Assembly (NCBI GenBank): GCA_023417785.1
Contig: JAEZEH010000095.1
Span: 1 to 64,000, forward strand
Direction: 5' to 3'
Origin: Bacteroidota bacterium
Lineage (GTDB): Bacteria > Bacteroidota > Bacteroidia > Cytophagales > Cyclobacteriaceae
DNA length: 64,000 nucleotides
Part shown: piece after piece, positions 34,839 to 44,900 of the stretch
Layout of the letters: each line of letters begins with the position of its first letter
How positions within the stretch are numbered: the stretch's first letter is position 1
The notes under the pieces: model-generated
Seen by the model: only the letters and a program-made list of their open reading frames with translations
Database searches by the model: none
What the model was told of the DNA's origin: nothing
Position numbers and translations under genes: made by a program

Positions 34839-37800
34839 ACAATTTTCCGTCGAACGAGTATCGAATCGTTCACCTCAACGCTTACTAAATATATACCGCC
34901 AGGCCAATTACTTGTTTCAATTGTGTAAGCGTTTCTCATAGGTCGCAGATTCAACATTGCTTTCCCAAATATGTCGTGAACCTCGAGTCTCTGTATAGTC
35001 TGACCTGAAACAACGTTCACCAAATTGTTAAATGGAACCGGGAAAAATTCTACCAGCCGCATCTCGCCAAAGGTTATAGACTTCTCGAAAACACATTCAG
35101 ACATACGGACAAGCGCGGTGTAAACTCCAGATTCAGAGGGTTCGAATGATATTCCGGTGTGAAGCCACTTGCCTTGACCGTGCCATTCAGTGTCTGATAC
35201 CGATGAATAAAGTAATCCACGATCTTCCCATACATAAAAGGTATCCGCTGGAATTACAATGGCTTTTGCCGGAATCGCCTGACTGCGACAGCCTAATTCG
35301 TTTTCCGCTACAGCGTAATATGTTTTTGATTTTTGCAGGTCGGGTGTATGGAACTCCTGAGTATCGGATAAGAATACGCAAACTTGTTGTTCAGCGTCGT
35401 CATACCAGAACCAGCGGGTGTCAGGTAATGCATTTTGCACAGAAAGCAACACCGGGCCTGGTCCGCATCGGGACTGAGTATGGATCACCGGCGCTTCCGG
35501 CAAAGGCAATGGATTGATGGTCATCTCGCCCAGAGGAATCTGTTGACAGATGTTTCGCGCCACTGCCGAGACGGGGTTTGGATTGTTCTCCAACACGCGC
35601 AGTGGGATTGTGGCTTTTCCGAAATCATCAAAAACGTATTCATGGTCACCGGCCAAAACAACAACGTGTCCACGGTGTAACGCTCCTCCCTTTAACCGGA
35701 CAGTTGCCACGGAATCCCCACACGCGAGATCATCAACATGAAAAGTGACCTCTTCCGGTGGCCGGGACCTTACCACCAGGGTAAACCGATCCATCGCAGC
35801 GGATGCCGGATCGTTGCCAACGGTAAAGCTATGCGAATCTGCTTTGAGGGTGTCGCCGGTAAACGCATCGACCAATAAAATGTCGGCACTGCCGAAAAGT
35901 CCAAAGGCCTCCGTGTAAATTGTATAAGAACCCAACGGTAACGACGCCGGCGCATCGTTGTTTTCGGGAGGATAGGTCATTCGCAGCCGGTAAGTCTCCT
36001 CACATGACACGAAATCAACCGCGGATAACGCTAGCGGGACAGCATCGGCTGAAAGGACTGAAAAGGTTAACCGATCGTTCCATCGCTTGATCGCGTCCGC
36101 CGGATCAACTTCCCGGCTCGCTCCTACCCTTTTCCGAATATGTACCTCATCGCGGCTACCTTTTCCTTCCAGCCGAATCCGGATATAATCAGCTTCTCTC
36201 TTCGCGCGAAAAAATGCGGCATCCGAACTGGTTTTCGCTTCCTCATGCACGATAAGTTCCGGGTTCTCAGAATTGGCATGAACCCAAAACGCCTGACCTG
36301 ATGCGATCAGTCCGCCATTCGCGTCGCCAACCTCGCCATCGGAATACCGAAACCGACCCTCTCCATTGTCGCGGATCGCGAAGACGAGTCCCATATTAGC
36401 GGAACGAGTCCATGCTGCTGTGTTGCCCCAGTCAACTTCCGATGCATAAGGGTTCCCGACGAGACTCCAACCTAAATGTTCCTGATCCGATTGATCGTAA
36501 GACACAGCAAGCGGAATCGAACCTTGATTGAGACGCCCCGTAAAATCCAGCAACACGGGTGTCGTATTTCCGCGTACGAAGGCGGCGTATCCACGTCCGG
36601 GTTGAAGCCTGTTGTCAGCAGCATAGCCAGAGTTGGGAAATGGTTGCCATCCACCGAGGTAATAATAAAGGGATGGCGATGCCGGATCTATGCCGGGGCC
36701 TGACGATGGATCGAGGAACGGGCCGGTGACAGCAAAGTCATCCTGCAACGATGCTACGGAAGCCCATTCAACGGGTGATGAGATGTACCGATATAACCTT
36801 CCTTCGCCGCTCATGAACCGCTGTACTGTCACATCGCCTTCAATTAAACTGCCGGAAGGTATCGGCCCTACTCGGGCGGTGGCACCTGCATCATCACCTG
36901 AAGAAACCAATGTAAGATGTCCATTGCTCTTTAATGTGATTCCCTGGTTGAGAACAGACACCGTCCTGCGAACCGATAGTGGTGCAAGAATGCCGACTTC
37001 AGTGCCGGCTTTTTTTTCAAGGATCAGGTCCCGAATGGTGGAGTTGCCAGGATAGAGGAGAGTATTCTTTTCACCCGTCAGTACAACATCACCATTACTC
37101 ACCGATGAACCCGTCGTTGTAAGATCACCATCTAATTTCACAGCGTTGAGATTCAAGTCGACTGTTCCGCTTGCAACGGTAAGGTTATCCACAATCAGAT
37201 CTCCGAGCAGACTAACGCCATGAGGATTATTCATAATGACGTTCACACCACTGTGTGACGGACTACTACTGCTAACGAACTGCGCTGCGGAACCATCGTA
37301 CTCCAATGTAGAACCAGGATAAAAAACGATGGCACTCGTCGTTTGGAAATTACCTCCGCCACCTTTCTGCAGCGCGCCGACGGGATCCGAAGAACCAACT
37401 CTTACATGCCCCCGGACACGCAACATCCCCTGTGTGGAAATCTCGCTTTGGTTAAAGTCCACAACTGCCTCCGTATTCACATAAAAATCTAAGTTGCCTG
37501 AAAAAGCTCCCGTTATAGTGCTTACATCCTGCACGTCATTCCCGGTAAAAATCAGTATCCCGCTACCCGGAAACGGTGCGATGAAAGCGCCGCGGCTGAC
37601 GGACATTCCTCTATGAAGAACAAAGGTTGTCTTCCTCACGCCAGTGCTGTCTGCGCTTCCGGAGCAGATCCGCAGGGGCCCCGTTGCGTCGACGCGAAAC
37701 GCCCCCCCCACCTCGAAGTAGCATCGTCCGCGCGTGGTAAAATAACTCGGACCGCTCGATGTAGAATAATATTCGAAATCACCCCCCACGTGAACACGTG

Positions 37801-38536
37801 TCGAATCACTGACTGTAGTAACCCACACCTCCGACGGCCCCTCAATACGAAAATCACCACCAATATGAATCACCGGCTTCTGCGTGGTGGATAACCGCAG
37901 GGTTTGATTGTTGGTATTTCGTACGACCAGGTCACCTCTGATGTTTCTTAAATAGCCATTGAGATCGACAAAAGAAATTTGCGATGGACAGTCCCAGATA
38001 ACATTACCAAATTCCTGCTTCCAGCTATCGCTATAGGCAATGGCGATGTACCCGCTTCCGGAAAAGCCGTTGACAATAAGTGTGGAGTTCGGATGCCATG
38101 ACGCTATGGGGATGAACCCGCGTGACGCGCCGCGGTAATTGAAACGACTTCCGTCACCGAATTGAATACTTGCCGGCGACGCATAATACGATACCAAATC
38201 GTTTCCGACTAGTGTGCCGCCAATCAGAAACAGGCCGCCTTCCAGCACCCGTATCTCACCTCCTCCTTCCGGTGGAACAATATCCAGTTCACCTGATGAT
38301 TCAATCTCAAGTCTGCTTATAATCTCGATTGACGGCGCTTCGACGGCAGTTGAGATCTGAACCGGATGGGCTACACGCACATACGAACAATTTGACAATG
38401 ACGGCACTGTTCCACCGCTCCAGGTGGAGGGTTCATGCCAATAACCATTTTGTGCTGAAGTAACGACCTGACCAATGCATTCAAAGCTGACACACAACGT
38501 TAATCCAGCAAGAAAGAGCGCTTTCCTGCAGAACAT
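34829..38536 (-). CDS. Large T9SS-secreted surface protein
   Basis: 1235 residues. The signal peptide is FCRKALFLAGLTLCVSFECI. Residues about 35-560 form repeated short beta strands rich in Gly, Ser, Val and Asn (GELDIVPPEGGGEIRVLEGG), like a right-handed beta-helix. The middle part (about 590-900) resembles large Bacteroidota surface proteins with GRGYAAFVRG and YASEVDWGN motifs. The last 65 or so residues are a type A T9SS sorting domain (VEFFPVPFNNLVNVV, then LEVHDIFGKAM and WPGGIYLVSVEVND, ending RRKIVKR). It should be exported and anchored to, or released from, the cell surface. The ligand is unknown. Confidence 0.88.
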   Translation of the reverse strand: MFCRKALFLAGLTLCVSFECIGQVVTSAQNGYWHEPSTWSGGTVPSLSNCSYVRVAHPVQISTAVEAPSIEIISRLEIESSGELDIVPPEGGGEIRVLEGGLFLIGGTLVGNDLVSYYASPASIQFGDGSRFNYRGASRGFIPIASWHPNSTLIVNGFSGSGYIAIAYSDSWKQEFGNVIWDCPSQISFVDLNGYLRNIRGDLVVRNTNNQTLRLSTTQKPVIHIGGDFRIEGPSEVWVTTVSDSTRVHVGGDFEYYSTSSGPSYFTTRGRCYFEVGGAFRVDATGPLRICSGSADSTGVRKTTFVLHRGMSVSRGAFIAPFPGSGILIFTGNDVQDVSTITGAFSGNLDFYVNTEAVVDFNQSEISTQGMLRVRGHVRVGSSDPVGALQKGGGGNFQTTSAIVFYPGSTLEYDGSAAQFVSSSSPSHSGVNVIMNNPHGVSLLGDLIVDNLTVASGTVDLNLNAVKLDGDLTTTGSSVSNGDVVLTGEKNTLLYPGNSTIRDLILEKKAGTEVGILAPLSVRRTVSVLNQGITLKSNGHLTLVSSGDDAGATARVGPIPSGSLIEGDVTVQRFMSGEGRLYRYISSPVEWASVASLQDDFAVTGPFLDPSSGPGIDPASPSLYYYLGGWQPFPNSGYAADNRLQPGRGYAAFVRGNTTPVLLDFTGRLNQGSIPLAVSYDQSDQEHLGWSLVGNPYASEVDWGNTAAWTRSANMGLVFAIRDNGEGRFRYSDGEVGDANGGLIASGQAFWVHANSENPELIVHEEAKTSSDAAFFRAKREADYIRIRLEGKGSRDEVHIRKRVGASREVDPADAIKRWNDRLTFSVLSADAVPLALSAVDFVSCEETYRLRMTYPPENNDAPASLPLGSYTIYTEAFGLFGSADILLVDAFTGDTLKADSHSFTVGNDPASAAMDRFTLVVRSRPPEEVTFHVDDLACGDSVATVRLKGGALHRGHVVVLAGDHEYVFDDFGKATIPLRVLENNPNPVSAVARNICQQIPLGEMTINPLPLPEAPVIHTQSRCGPGPVLLSVQNALPDTRWFWYDDAEQQVCVFLSDTQEFHTPDLQKSKTYYAVAENELGCRSQAIPAKAIVIPADTFYVWEDRGLLYSSVSDTEWHGQGKWLHTGISFEPSESGVYTALVRMSECVFEKSITFGEMRLVEFFPVPFNNLVNVVSGQTIQRLEVHDIFGKAMLNLRPMRNAYTIETSNWPGGIYLVSVEVNDSILVRRKIVKR

Positions 38537-38737
38537 ACTTTTTAATTTTAATAACTCACAACGTGGATGCGACGCACGGGGCGATCAGCGATCCGGGACG
38601 AATGTAGAAAATTTCTGGATTTCAGGCAAGTATCAGCCGGCGAAGCCGTTCGAGTTCATCCGCAAGGATGCAAAGCTGAAAGCGCGGTGAATGGAAAGTC
38701 AGCCTTTGGAATGAAACCTGCCATTCGAACAAATCGA

Positions 38738-38777
38738 AATCTCAAATACTCTGAAACCTGAAATCTTAAATCCGAAA
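38738..38777. repeat. TTTCAGATTTC-type repeat tract (inverted orientation)
   Basis: GAAATCTCAAATACTCTGAAACCTGAAATC-like pieces (CTGAAACCTGAAATCTTAAA at its core) end at the stop codon of the polysaccharide gene, which is on the minus strand. Read on that strand it directly follows the stop. Confidence 0.55.
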
Positions 38778-40688
38778 TTATTGAAGCGACCCTGGTACGT
38801 CGAGGACTTCGAATTTTGAGTAGTTGCTTTTGTACTCGGGCACGATTTCCTTCATAAGAGCCACCATCTTCAGTTCGTTGCGATCGTGGATCAAATCGCC
38901 CAGGAGGTCGAGGTAGCGGACGATATCCGTATAAAGGTATTCAGATACCTTTGCTTTCAGGATCTTTTCGTGATGTGTCGGAATAGTATTTTCGCTGTTG
39001 TTTAACAGCTCTTCATATAGTTTCTCGCCGTCGCGAAGTCCGGTAAATACGATGTCGATATCCTTACCAACGGTCTTACCGGAAAGCAGAATCATTCGTT
39101 TGGCGAGATCATACACCTTGACTGGTTTGCCCATATCAAAAATAAAAATCTCTCCTCCCTGACCCATTACACCAGCCTCGAGAACGAGTTCGCAGGCTTC
39201 GGGGATGGTCATAAAGTAGCGGGTAATCTCCGGATGGGTCACAGTAAGAGGACCACCTTTGCGGATTTGTTCGCGGAAGATGGGAATAACAGAACCATTC
39301 GAACCCAATACGTTGCCGAAACGCGTGGTAATGAACGACGTTCCCTGTAGAGCCAGTCGTTCCATGTGCTGGTTGAGAGATTGCACATAGATTTCGGCGA
39401 TACGCTTGGTGCATCCCATAACATTGGTAGGATTTACCGCCTTGTCAGTCGAGATCATGACAAATTTCTTCACCTTCATTTCAACGGCGAGATCGGCCAG
39501 CGTGCGTGTTCCGAATATATTTACGCTTATTGCTTCGGACGGATTGCTTTCCATCATGGGCACATGCTTGTAGGCTGCCGCATGAAAAACGGTATCGGGC
39601 CGGAACTCACGAAAGATATTCCGCATCCTTTCGCGGTTGCAAACGTCAGCAATGAAAATGTAGATGCGGGTGTGCGCATTCTTTTCACGCAATTCCCGCT
39701 CGATGTCGTAGAGGGGTGACTCTGCCTGGTCAACAAGCACCAGCACTTTGGGTTTGTAACTCAACACCTGCCGCGCCAGTTCAGAGCCGATGGACCCGGC
39801 GCCCCCCGTGATACACACGACGCGGTTGAATACTTCTTCCTCTATCAGATCATTATTCAACTGAATAACTTCCCGGCCTAGCAGATCTTCGATGTTGATA
39901 TCCTTGATTTGTTCGACGTCGAAGTCATTTCGCAGCCACTTCTCGAAAGATGGGACATAGCCCACACGTACGCCGGACTTGAGGGCGTCGTCAACGATTT
40001 CATTTTTACGTTCAACCGACAGGTTCTTTACTGCAATAATAATCTTCTTAACCTTGAACTTCTTCACAAGGAAGGGCAGCTGAGCGTAGTTATAGATTCG
40101 GGATCCATTAATTTCCTTGCGGGTCTTGCGGGCGCTGTCATCAAGGAAACCGACCAACTGATATTGATTACTCAGGTCGGCCTCAACCGCCTGTTTCGTA
40201 AGGAATCCGGCTACGCCCGCACCGAAAATCAAAACTGGCATACGTGCAACACGATCTGCCTTATAATACGAAAACACATTCTTCACCAGCAAACGATACT
40301 GATAAAGAAGCAGAGACGAAATGAAGAACGATATAAAAATTACCGAATACGGAAGCGCGTTTTGTTCGAAGTTATAGAAGTAGATCAGGTTTCCGATCAG
40401 CAGCAAGGCCAGGCTAAGAAGTTCCGTACGAATAATTCGAATTCCGTCCTGAATGCCGGTGTAGCGAACAATTCCAGCATAACTTTTGGTGATCAGCGTT
40501 GAGACCAGTGACACAAAAAGGACCAGCGCGATCCCAAAGAAGGGCTTGTATGCCAGCGTCAGTTCAATGCTGAAGTTAAATCTTAGCAGGAAAGCCAGGG
40601 AAACGGAAAAAAGAATCAGCGATAAGTCAATCAGAATGATCACCCATCGCGGAAGAATAGTAAGGCGGTTTAATACCCGGGTTAGCAA
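38778..40688 (-). CDS. Membrane nucleotide-sugar 4,6-dehydratase (PglF/WbpM/FlaA1-like)
   Basis: 636 residues. Four to five N-terminal membrane helices (about 10-125) are followed by a CoA-binding-like Rossmann region (VLIFGAGVAGFLTKQAVEA). The catalytic short-chain-dehydrogenase domain has VCITGGAGSIGSELARQVL near 293 and STDKAVNPTNVMGCTKR near 411, the pattern of UDP-GlcNAc 4,6-dehydratases. Such enzymes start the route to UDP-bacillosamine or UDP-QuiNAc, so it would feed the aminotransferase at 48363. It is encoded about 8 kb from the rest of the glycan genes. Confidence 0.92.
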   Translation of the reverse strand: MLTRVLNRLTILPRWVIILIDLSLILFSVSLAFLLRFNFSIELTLAYKPFFGIALVLFVSLVSTLITKSYAGIVRYTGIQDGIRIIRTELLSLALLLIGNLIYFYNFEQNALPYSVIFISFFISSLLLYQYRLLVKNVFSYYKADRVARMPVLIFGAGVAGFLTKQAVEADLSNQYQLVGFLDDSARKTRKEINGSRIYNYAQLPFLVKKFKVKKIIIAVKNLSVERKNEIVDDALKSGVRVGYVPSFEKWLRNDFDVEQIKDINIEDLLGREVIQLNNDLIEEEVFNRVVCITGGAGSIGSELARQVLSYKPKVLVLVDQAESPLYDIERELREKNAHTRIYIFIADVCNRERMRNIFREFRPDTVFHAAAYKHVPMMESNPSEAISVNIFGTRTLADLAVEMKVKKFVMISTDKAVNPTNVMGCTKRIAEIYVQSLNQHMERLALQGTSFITTRFGNVLGSNGSVIPIFREQIRKGGPLTVTHPEITRYFMTIPEACELVLEAGVMGQGGEIFIFDMGKPVKVYDLAKRMILLSGKTVGKDIDIVFTGLRDGEKLYEELLNNSENTIPTHHEKILKAKVSEYLYTDIVRYLDLLGDLIHDRNELKMVALMKEIVPEYKSNYSKFEVLDVPGSLQ

Positions 40689-40762
40689 CTTGGGGTCATT
40701 TGTTCGGTTTTCTGAAGCGATCTTTCACGATTCTCTCTGAATTACGAGCCGCTCACAAGAGA

Positions 40763-40795
40763 CAAATATAATTCATTCAATTTGACCGGATACAA
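40763..40795 (-). promoter_or_regulatory. Candidate promoter of the dehydratase gene
   Basis: On the minus strand TATATTTG (plus 40763-40770) matches TAnnTTTG exactly, and a TTG lies 22 bases upstream (plus 40793-40795). This predicts a leader of about 70 bases. Confidence 0.5.
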
Positions 40796-40913
40796 GGTTG
40801 GGAAAAAAAAGTAAAACCACGACCGGATTGTTCGTTAAAACGAAGTATTCGCCAATAAATTACATTGATATAACACGGTAGCCGGGCAGAATAAAACCTT
40901 CGTCTGGATTGAA

Positions 40914-41579
40914 CTACAGCGGCACCAGCTTGTGTTTTATAGCATATTTCACCAATTCGGCTGTGTTTCTCAATCCCAGTTTTTCCAGAATATGTGCCTT
41001 GTGAGTCTCGACGGTCTTAATGCTAATAAAAAGTTTCTCAGCCACCTCGCGGTTGCTGAGCCCCTGCGCCACTTCCGCCAGTACATCCTCTTCGCGACGG
41101 GTTAACGGTGTGAATGCCGGAAGCTTGACGGAAGAGCGCGTAGTGACCTTTGTCTTGTGATAAAAATCCTCGAATACGAGATTGGTAATCGCATCATTGA
41201 AATACTTTCCTCCCTGTGCAACCTGACGGATCGCCTCTCTCAGTACGTCGCCGCTTACATCTTTATGGAGATAACCGGAGATACCACATTGGATCCCCAT
41301 CGCCAGAAATTCTTTTTTGATTTCCATGGACAAAAGGATCACCTTCACCTGACTGTGCTGTTCGCGAATCCAGCGAGTGGCCTCGATTCCATTCATTCCT
41401 TTCAACATGATGTCCATCAACACCACGTCGGGAAACAACTCCTGAACTTTATTAACTGCTTCTTCGCCGGAGCTAACAGATCCGACAACTTCCATTTCGT
41501 CGCCTGCAAGCATGGCCTTCACTCCTTCTCGTACGAGGGCGTGGTCGTCTACCAGCAGTATTCTGATTTTTTCATTCAT
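40914..41579 (-). CDS. NarL/LuxR-type response regulator
   Basis: 221 residues from ATG 41579 (MNEKIRILLVDDHALVREGV). The receiver domain has the acidic pair VDDHA, phospho-acceptor Asp in VVLMDIMLKGMNG and the late KD in YLHKDVSG. The C-terminal LuxR helix-turn-helix is LTRREEDVLAEVAQGLSNRE with TVETHKAHILEKLGL. It activates promoters as a phosphorylated dimer, typically at palindromes. It overlaps the preceding receiver gene by 8 bases and so belongs to one operon with it and the kinase. It is the best local candidate to bind the TCAGG palindrome found upstream of nearby genes. Confidence 0.92.
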   Translation of the reverse strand: MNEKIRILLVDDHALVREGVKAMLAGDEMEVVGSVSSGEEAVNKVQELFPDVVLMDIMLKGMNGIEATRWIREQHSQVKVILLSMEIKKEFLAMGIQCGISGYLHKDVSGDVLREAIRQVAQGGKYFNDAITNLVFEDFYHKTKVTTRSSVKLPAFTPLTRREEDVLAEVAQGLSNREVAEKLFISIKTVETHKAHILEKLGLRNTAELVKYAIKHKLVPL

Positions 41580-41946
41580 CGTTTCTTTCGGCAAGTTTTA
41601 ATACAACATCCAACAACACGTCTATTTCAACTGTTTTATTCAAGATCGCATCGACGCCGGCAGCGCGAAGGTGCTCATGTTGCACCTCATCAAGATGCCG
41701 GGCGGTAAGTACCACGATCGGCATGTGAGTTGCGTTAATGCGGATTTCGTTTACCATCGCCTCTCCCCCCATAACGGGCATAATCAAATCTGTTATCACC
41801 ACGTCGTAAGCATTCTGTTGAATCTGGTGGAGGCCCTGTAGACCGTTTTCCGATATGTCGACTTCATATCCCTCCATCCGGAAAAGGTCGGCGATATTCT
41901 CGGCCAGGACCTGGGTATCCTCAACGATAAGTAAGCGTTTTTTCAT
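41572..41946 (-). CDS. Stand-alone response regulator (receiver only)
   Basis: 124 residues. The acidic pair is in LIVEDTQVLAENI, phospho-acceptor Asp in VVITDLIMPVMGG, the Thr switch in VVLTARH, and the Lys in ILNKTVEIDVL. There is no output domain. It overlaps the kinase gene by four bases and the next regulator by eight. It probably works as a phosphate shuttle or sink between the PAS kinase and the NarL-type regulator. Confidence 0.9.
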   Translation of the reverse strand: MKKRLLIVEDTQVLAENIADLFRMEGYEVDISENGLQGLHQIQQNAYDVVITDLIMPVMGGEAMVNEIRINATHMPIVVLTARHLDEVQHEHLRAAGVDAILNKTVEIDVLLDVVLKLAERNDE

Positions 41947-44900
41947 GGAAATAGAGGCAATATAATAGTAAACGTCGACCCCTGACCAGGCTCACTCTTA
42001 ACACTGATGGTACCCGACATCAGCTCTACCGCCCTTTTTACGATATTCAATCCGAGGCCAGTCCCCTCGATACCCGCCGTGTTCGTGCCGCGATGGAAGG
42101 CATCAAAGATGTTTCGCAGGTCTTCCGGCGGGATTCCAATGCCGTTGTCACGCACATTAATAACTACCTGCTGATCGATGATCTCGATTGAGATCATAAC
42201 CTCGGGTTTGCCGGGCGAGAATTTAACCGCATTATTGATGATGTTAACAAAAATATTTCGCAACAAATTCGAGTCACCTGGCATCGAGAGCTCTTTCCCG
42301 GCTTTTGAAAGAATCCTGACAGAGTGCGTTCGACCATGAGCTTCAACGACTTCTTGCGAGATGGTGTCGAGCAGAAGGATTACATCGACCGGAATCAGGT
42401 TTACTTTAATCTTATTTGACTCGTTCTTGCTTATGGTGAGCACATCTTCCAGCAAATAGCTCATGTGTTTTACCTGTTGCTGAATGGTGGCAAGTTTTTG
42501 TTCCGTTTCAGCTTCGCCTATCTTTTTCTTATAGCGGCGGAGATATGTGGCTGAAAAATTGATAGTTGACAATGGCGTACGGAACTCGTGCGACGCGACG
42601 GATACGAAGCGTCGTTTCATATTCACCAGTTCAATTTGTTGCTGCAGGGCTTCATTCAGCTCGCGCGTGCGCTCTTCTACCTTTCGCTCGAGTTCCGTTC
42701 GATACTCTACGAGCTCGGTAACATCCTGACCGACGATTAATGCACCGGTCACTACTCCATTCGTATCCCGCCTGGGTGTAGCGTTGAGCAACAGCATAAC
42801 CTGCTTACCGCTTTTTGCAGGGAGGACGAGTTCGACATTAGCCACGGATCTGCCTTGCCGCAGATCATTAACGATCTGATGATCAGAATCCAGCCCGGAG
42901 ATAAATTCGGGAAGCTTGCGGCCAAGCGCCTCATTTTTTGTATAGCCAGTTACAGCTGCAGTGACTTCGTTCCACTCGTTGACGTATCCGTTCCGATCTA
43001 CACCAAATATTACGGCATTGGCGCGTTCAATGAGGTTTGCCAGCTCACGGGCGACGTTCAGGATTTTGCTCTCGTATGCCTTTTGCTCCGAGACATCAGA
43101 AAAAATCATAATGAACTGTCGTTCCTGGCCCGCGTCTGTCTGCGTTGGTGAGCCATCTATCCGCCACCACGTTACTATTCCTGCCGCGTCTCTTATCCCC
43201 AGTTCTTCCTTTGCATTTTGGCCGGAGCACAAAAGGTTCTTGATCTTGTCGAACGCGAACGGATTGGCCAGGCGTTTCGCGAAAAACGATTGACAGGGCT
43301 TGTCGGAAACGTCCTGTAGAGTTGTACCAAGATTTTGAAGAAACGACTGGTTGGCCCATTCAATGGAGAAGTCATCCCGGCAGATTAACACCATGCTGTT
43401 AGTCCGGCTTGCCACTGTCGACAGCCTGCGAATCTCCGCGATGTACATCATTTTCTCAGTCTGGTCCATCACCGCGCCAATCAGCCTCAAGGCTTTGCCG
43501 TGCTCATTCCGCAACAGGAATCCGCGGTCGAGTACGTGGGCATATGCTCCGTTATTGCGTTGAAGACGATACTCGCTGCGCCAGCTTGTGGCCTCGCCCG
43601 AATCGAACACCGCTTTAAGCGAAGCCCAAACATCGTCGCGATCTTCCGGATGAATCTTGTTTAGCCATTGCTGGCCTGATTCGTTGTTATCGTCATAATA
43701 AAACAGATCCCGATAGCCATCGCTCCAGCATACGTTATCAGTGACAAGGTCATGGTCATAGATTGCATCTCCGGTGGCGCGGGAGGCGAGTTGGTACCGT
43801 TCATTACCCATGCGTTCAGCAGACTCCGCTTCCACGAGTCGTGTGATGTCTTGCAGCGAACCCACAATAATTTCGGGGTCGCCTTTCAAATAATGTATGT
43901 AACTCCGGCAAAGCACGTGTCTGTATGAGCCGTCGGCACTGCAAAAACGAATTCGGCTAGACGATACTCGTTCGCCTGCTTCCACCCTGCAAGTCAGATC
44001 GTCAGTAAACGACTGGCGGTCGTCGGGGTGAACGAGCTTCATCATCGACCAAAAATCCGGCACGTCGCCAGGTTTGAAGCCAAACACCGTAGAAATGGCA
44101 CGGTTCCAAGTGATCAGGTTATTTTCTTTTTTCCATTCCCAGACCGCATCGTTCGTTGCTTTCGACAATAGCCGGAAGCGCCGGTTGAGCTCAATACTCT
44201 TTTGCATCATTATCCGGTTTGGCGTAATATCGCGCAACAGACAGGCAGTGCCAACGACTAAACCTTGTTCCTGTATGGGATTGATGGCTGCTTCATAATA
44301 CCGAATTTCCCCAGCTGCATTTTTATAATAGCCGGATGTAAGAATTCGCTGACCCTGCAGGCCAAGTTGGACGTTACGCTCCCACTTTTCATCAAAAGGG
44401 CCACATGGGTCGAGATGTGTTTTCAACTCAATAGAAATGCCTTGCTCTTCCTGCACAAAATTACTCAGCGACTCATTGAAAGTCGTAAGTCGTCCGTTGG
44501 TATCCACCGACCAGAGCCAATCAGCAGTGTTGTTGATGAGGGCCTCCACATTTTTTTTTGTCATGCGAAGTGCATCCTCCATTCCCTTCGATTGGGTTAT
44601 ATCACGACCGTGAAAGCATAGCGTTTGTACCGCCCCGGATTCATCCAGCACGGGCACGAAGGAATAGTTATACCACATGGTTTCTCCCGAGGCGAGTAGG
44701 CATTTCATCTCCTCAGATATGGCTATTTTCATTTCCAGCGCTTGCCTAAATCTGTTTTCAGCCACGAGTTGCTGACCGCCGGAGAACGTTTGAAAAAAAT
44801 TCTTACCCGCTTCAGGAGATGTACAAAAAATAGCGCTGTGTCTTTCCGCGCGGCGGTTGAACATGAGTATGGCGCCCTCTGTATTCAGGACGAGAAAATC

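Noticed and set aside
38567..38761. 64-residue frame upstream of the T9SS gene start
   Set aside because: It runs into an intergenic repeat tract at its end and has no recognisable domain or start context.
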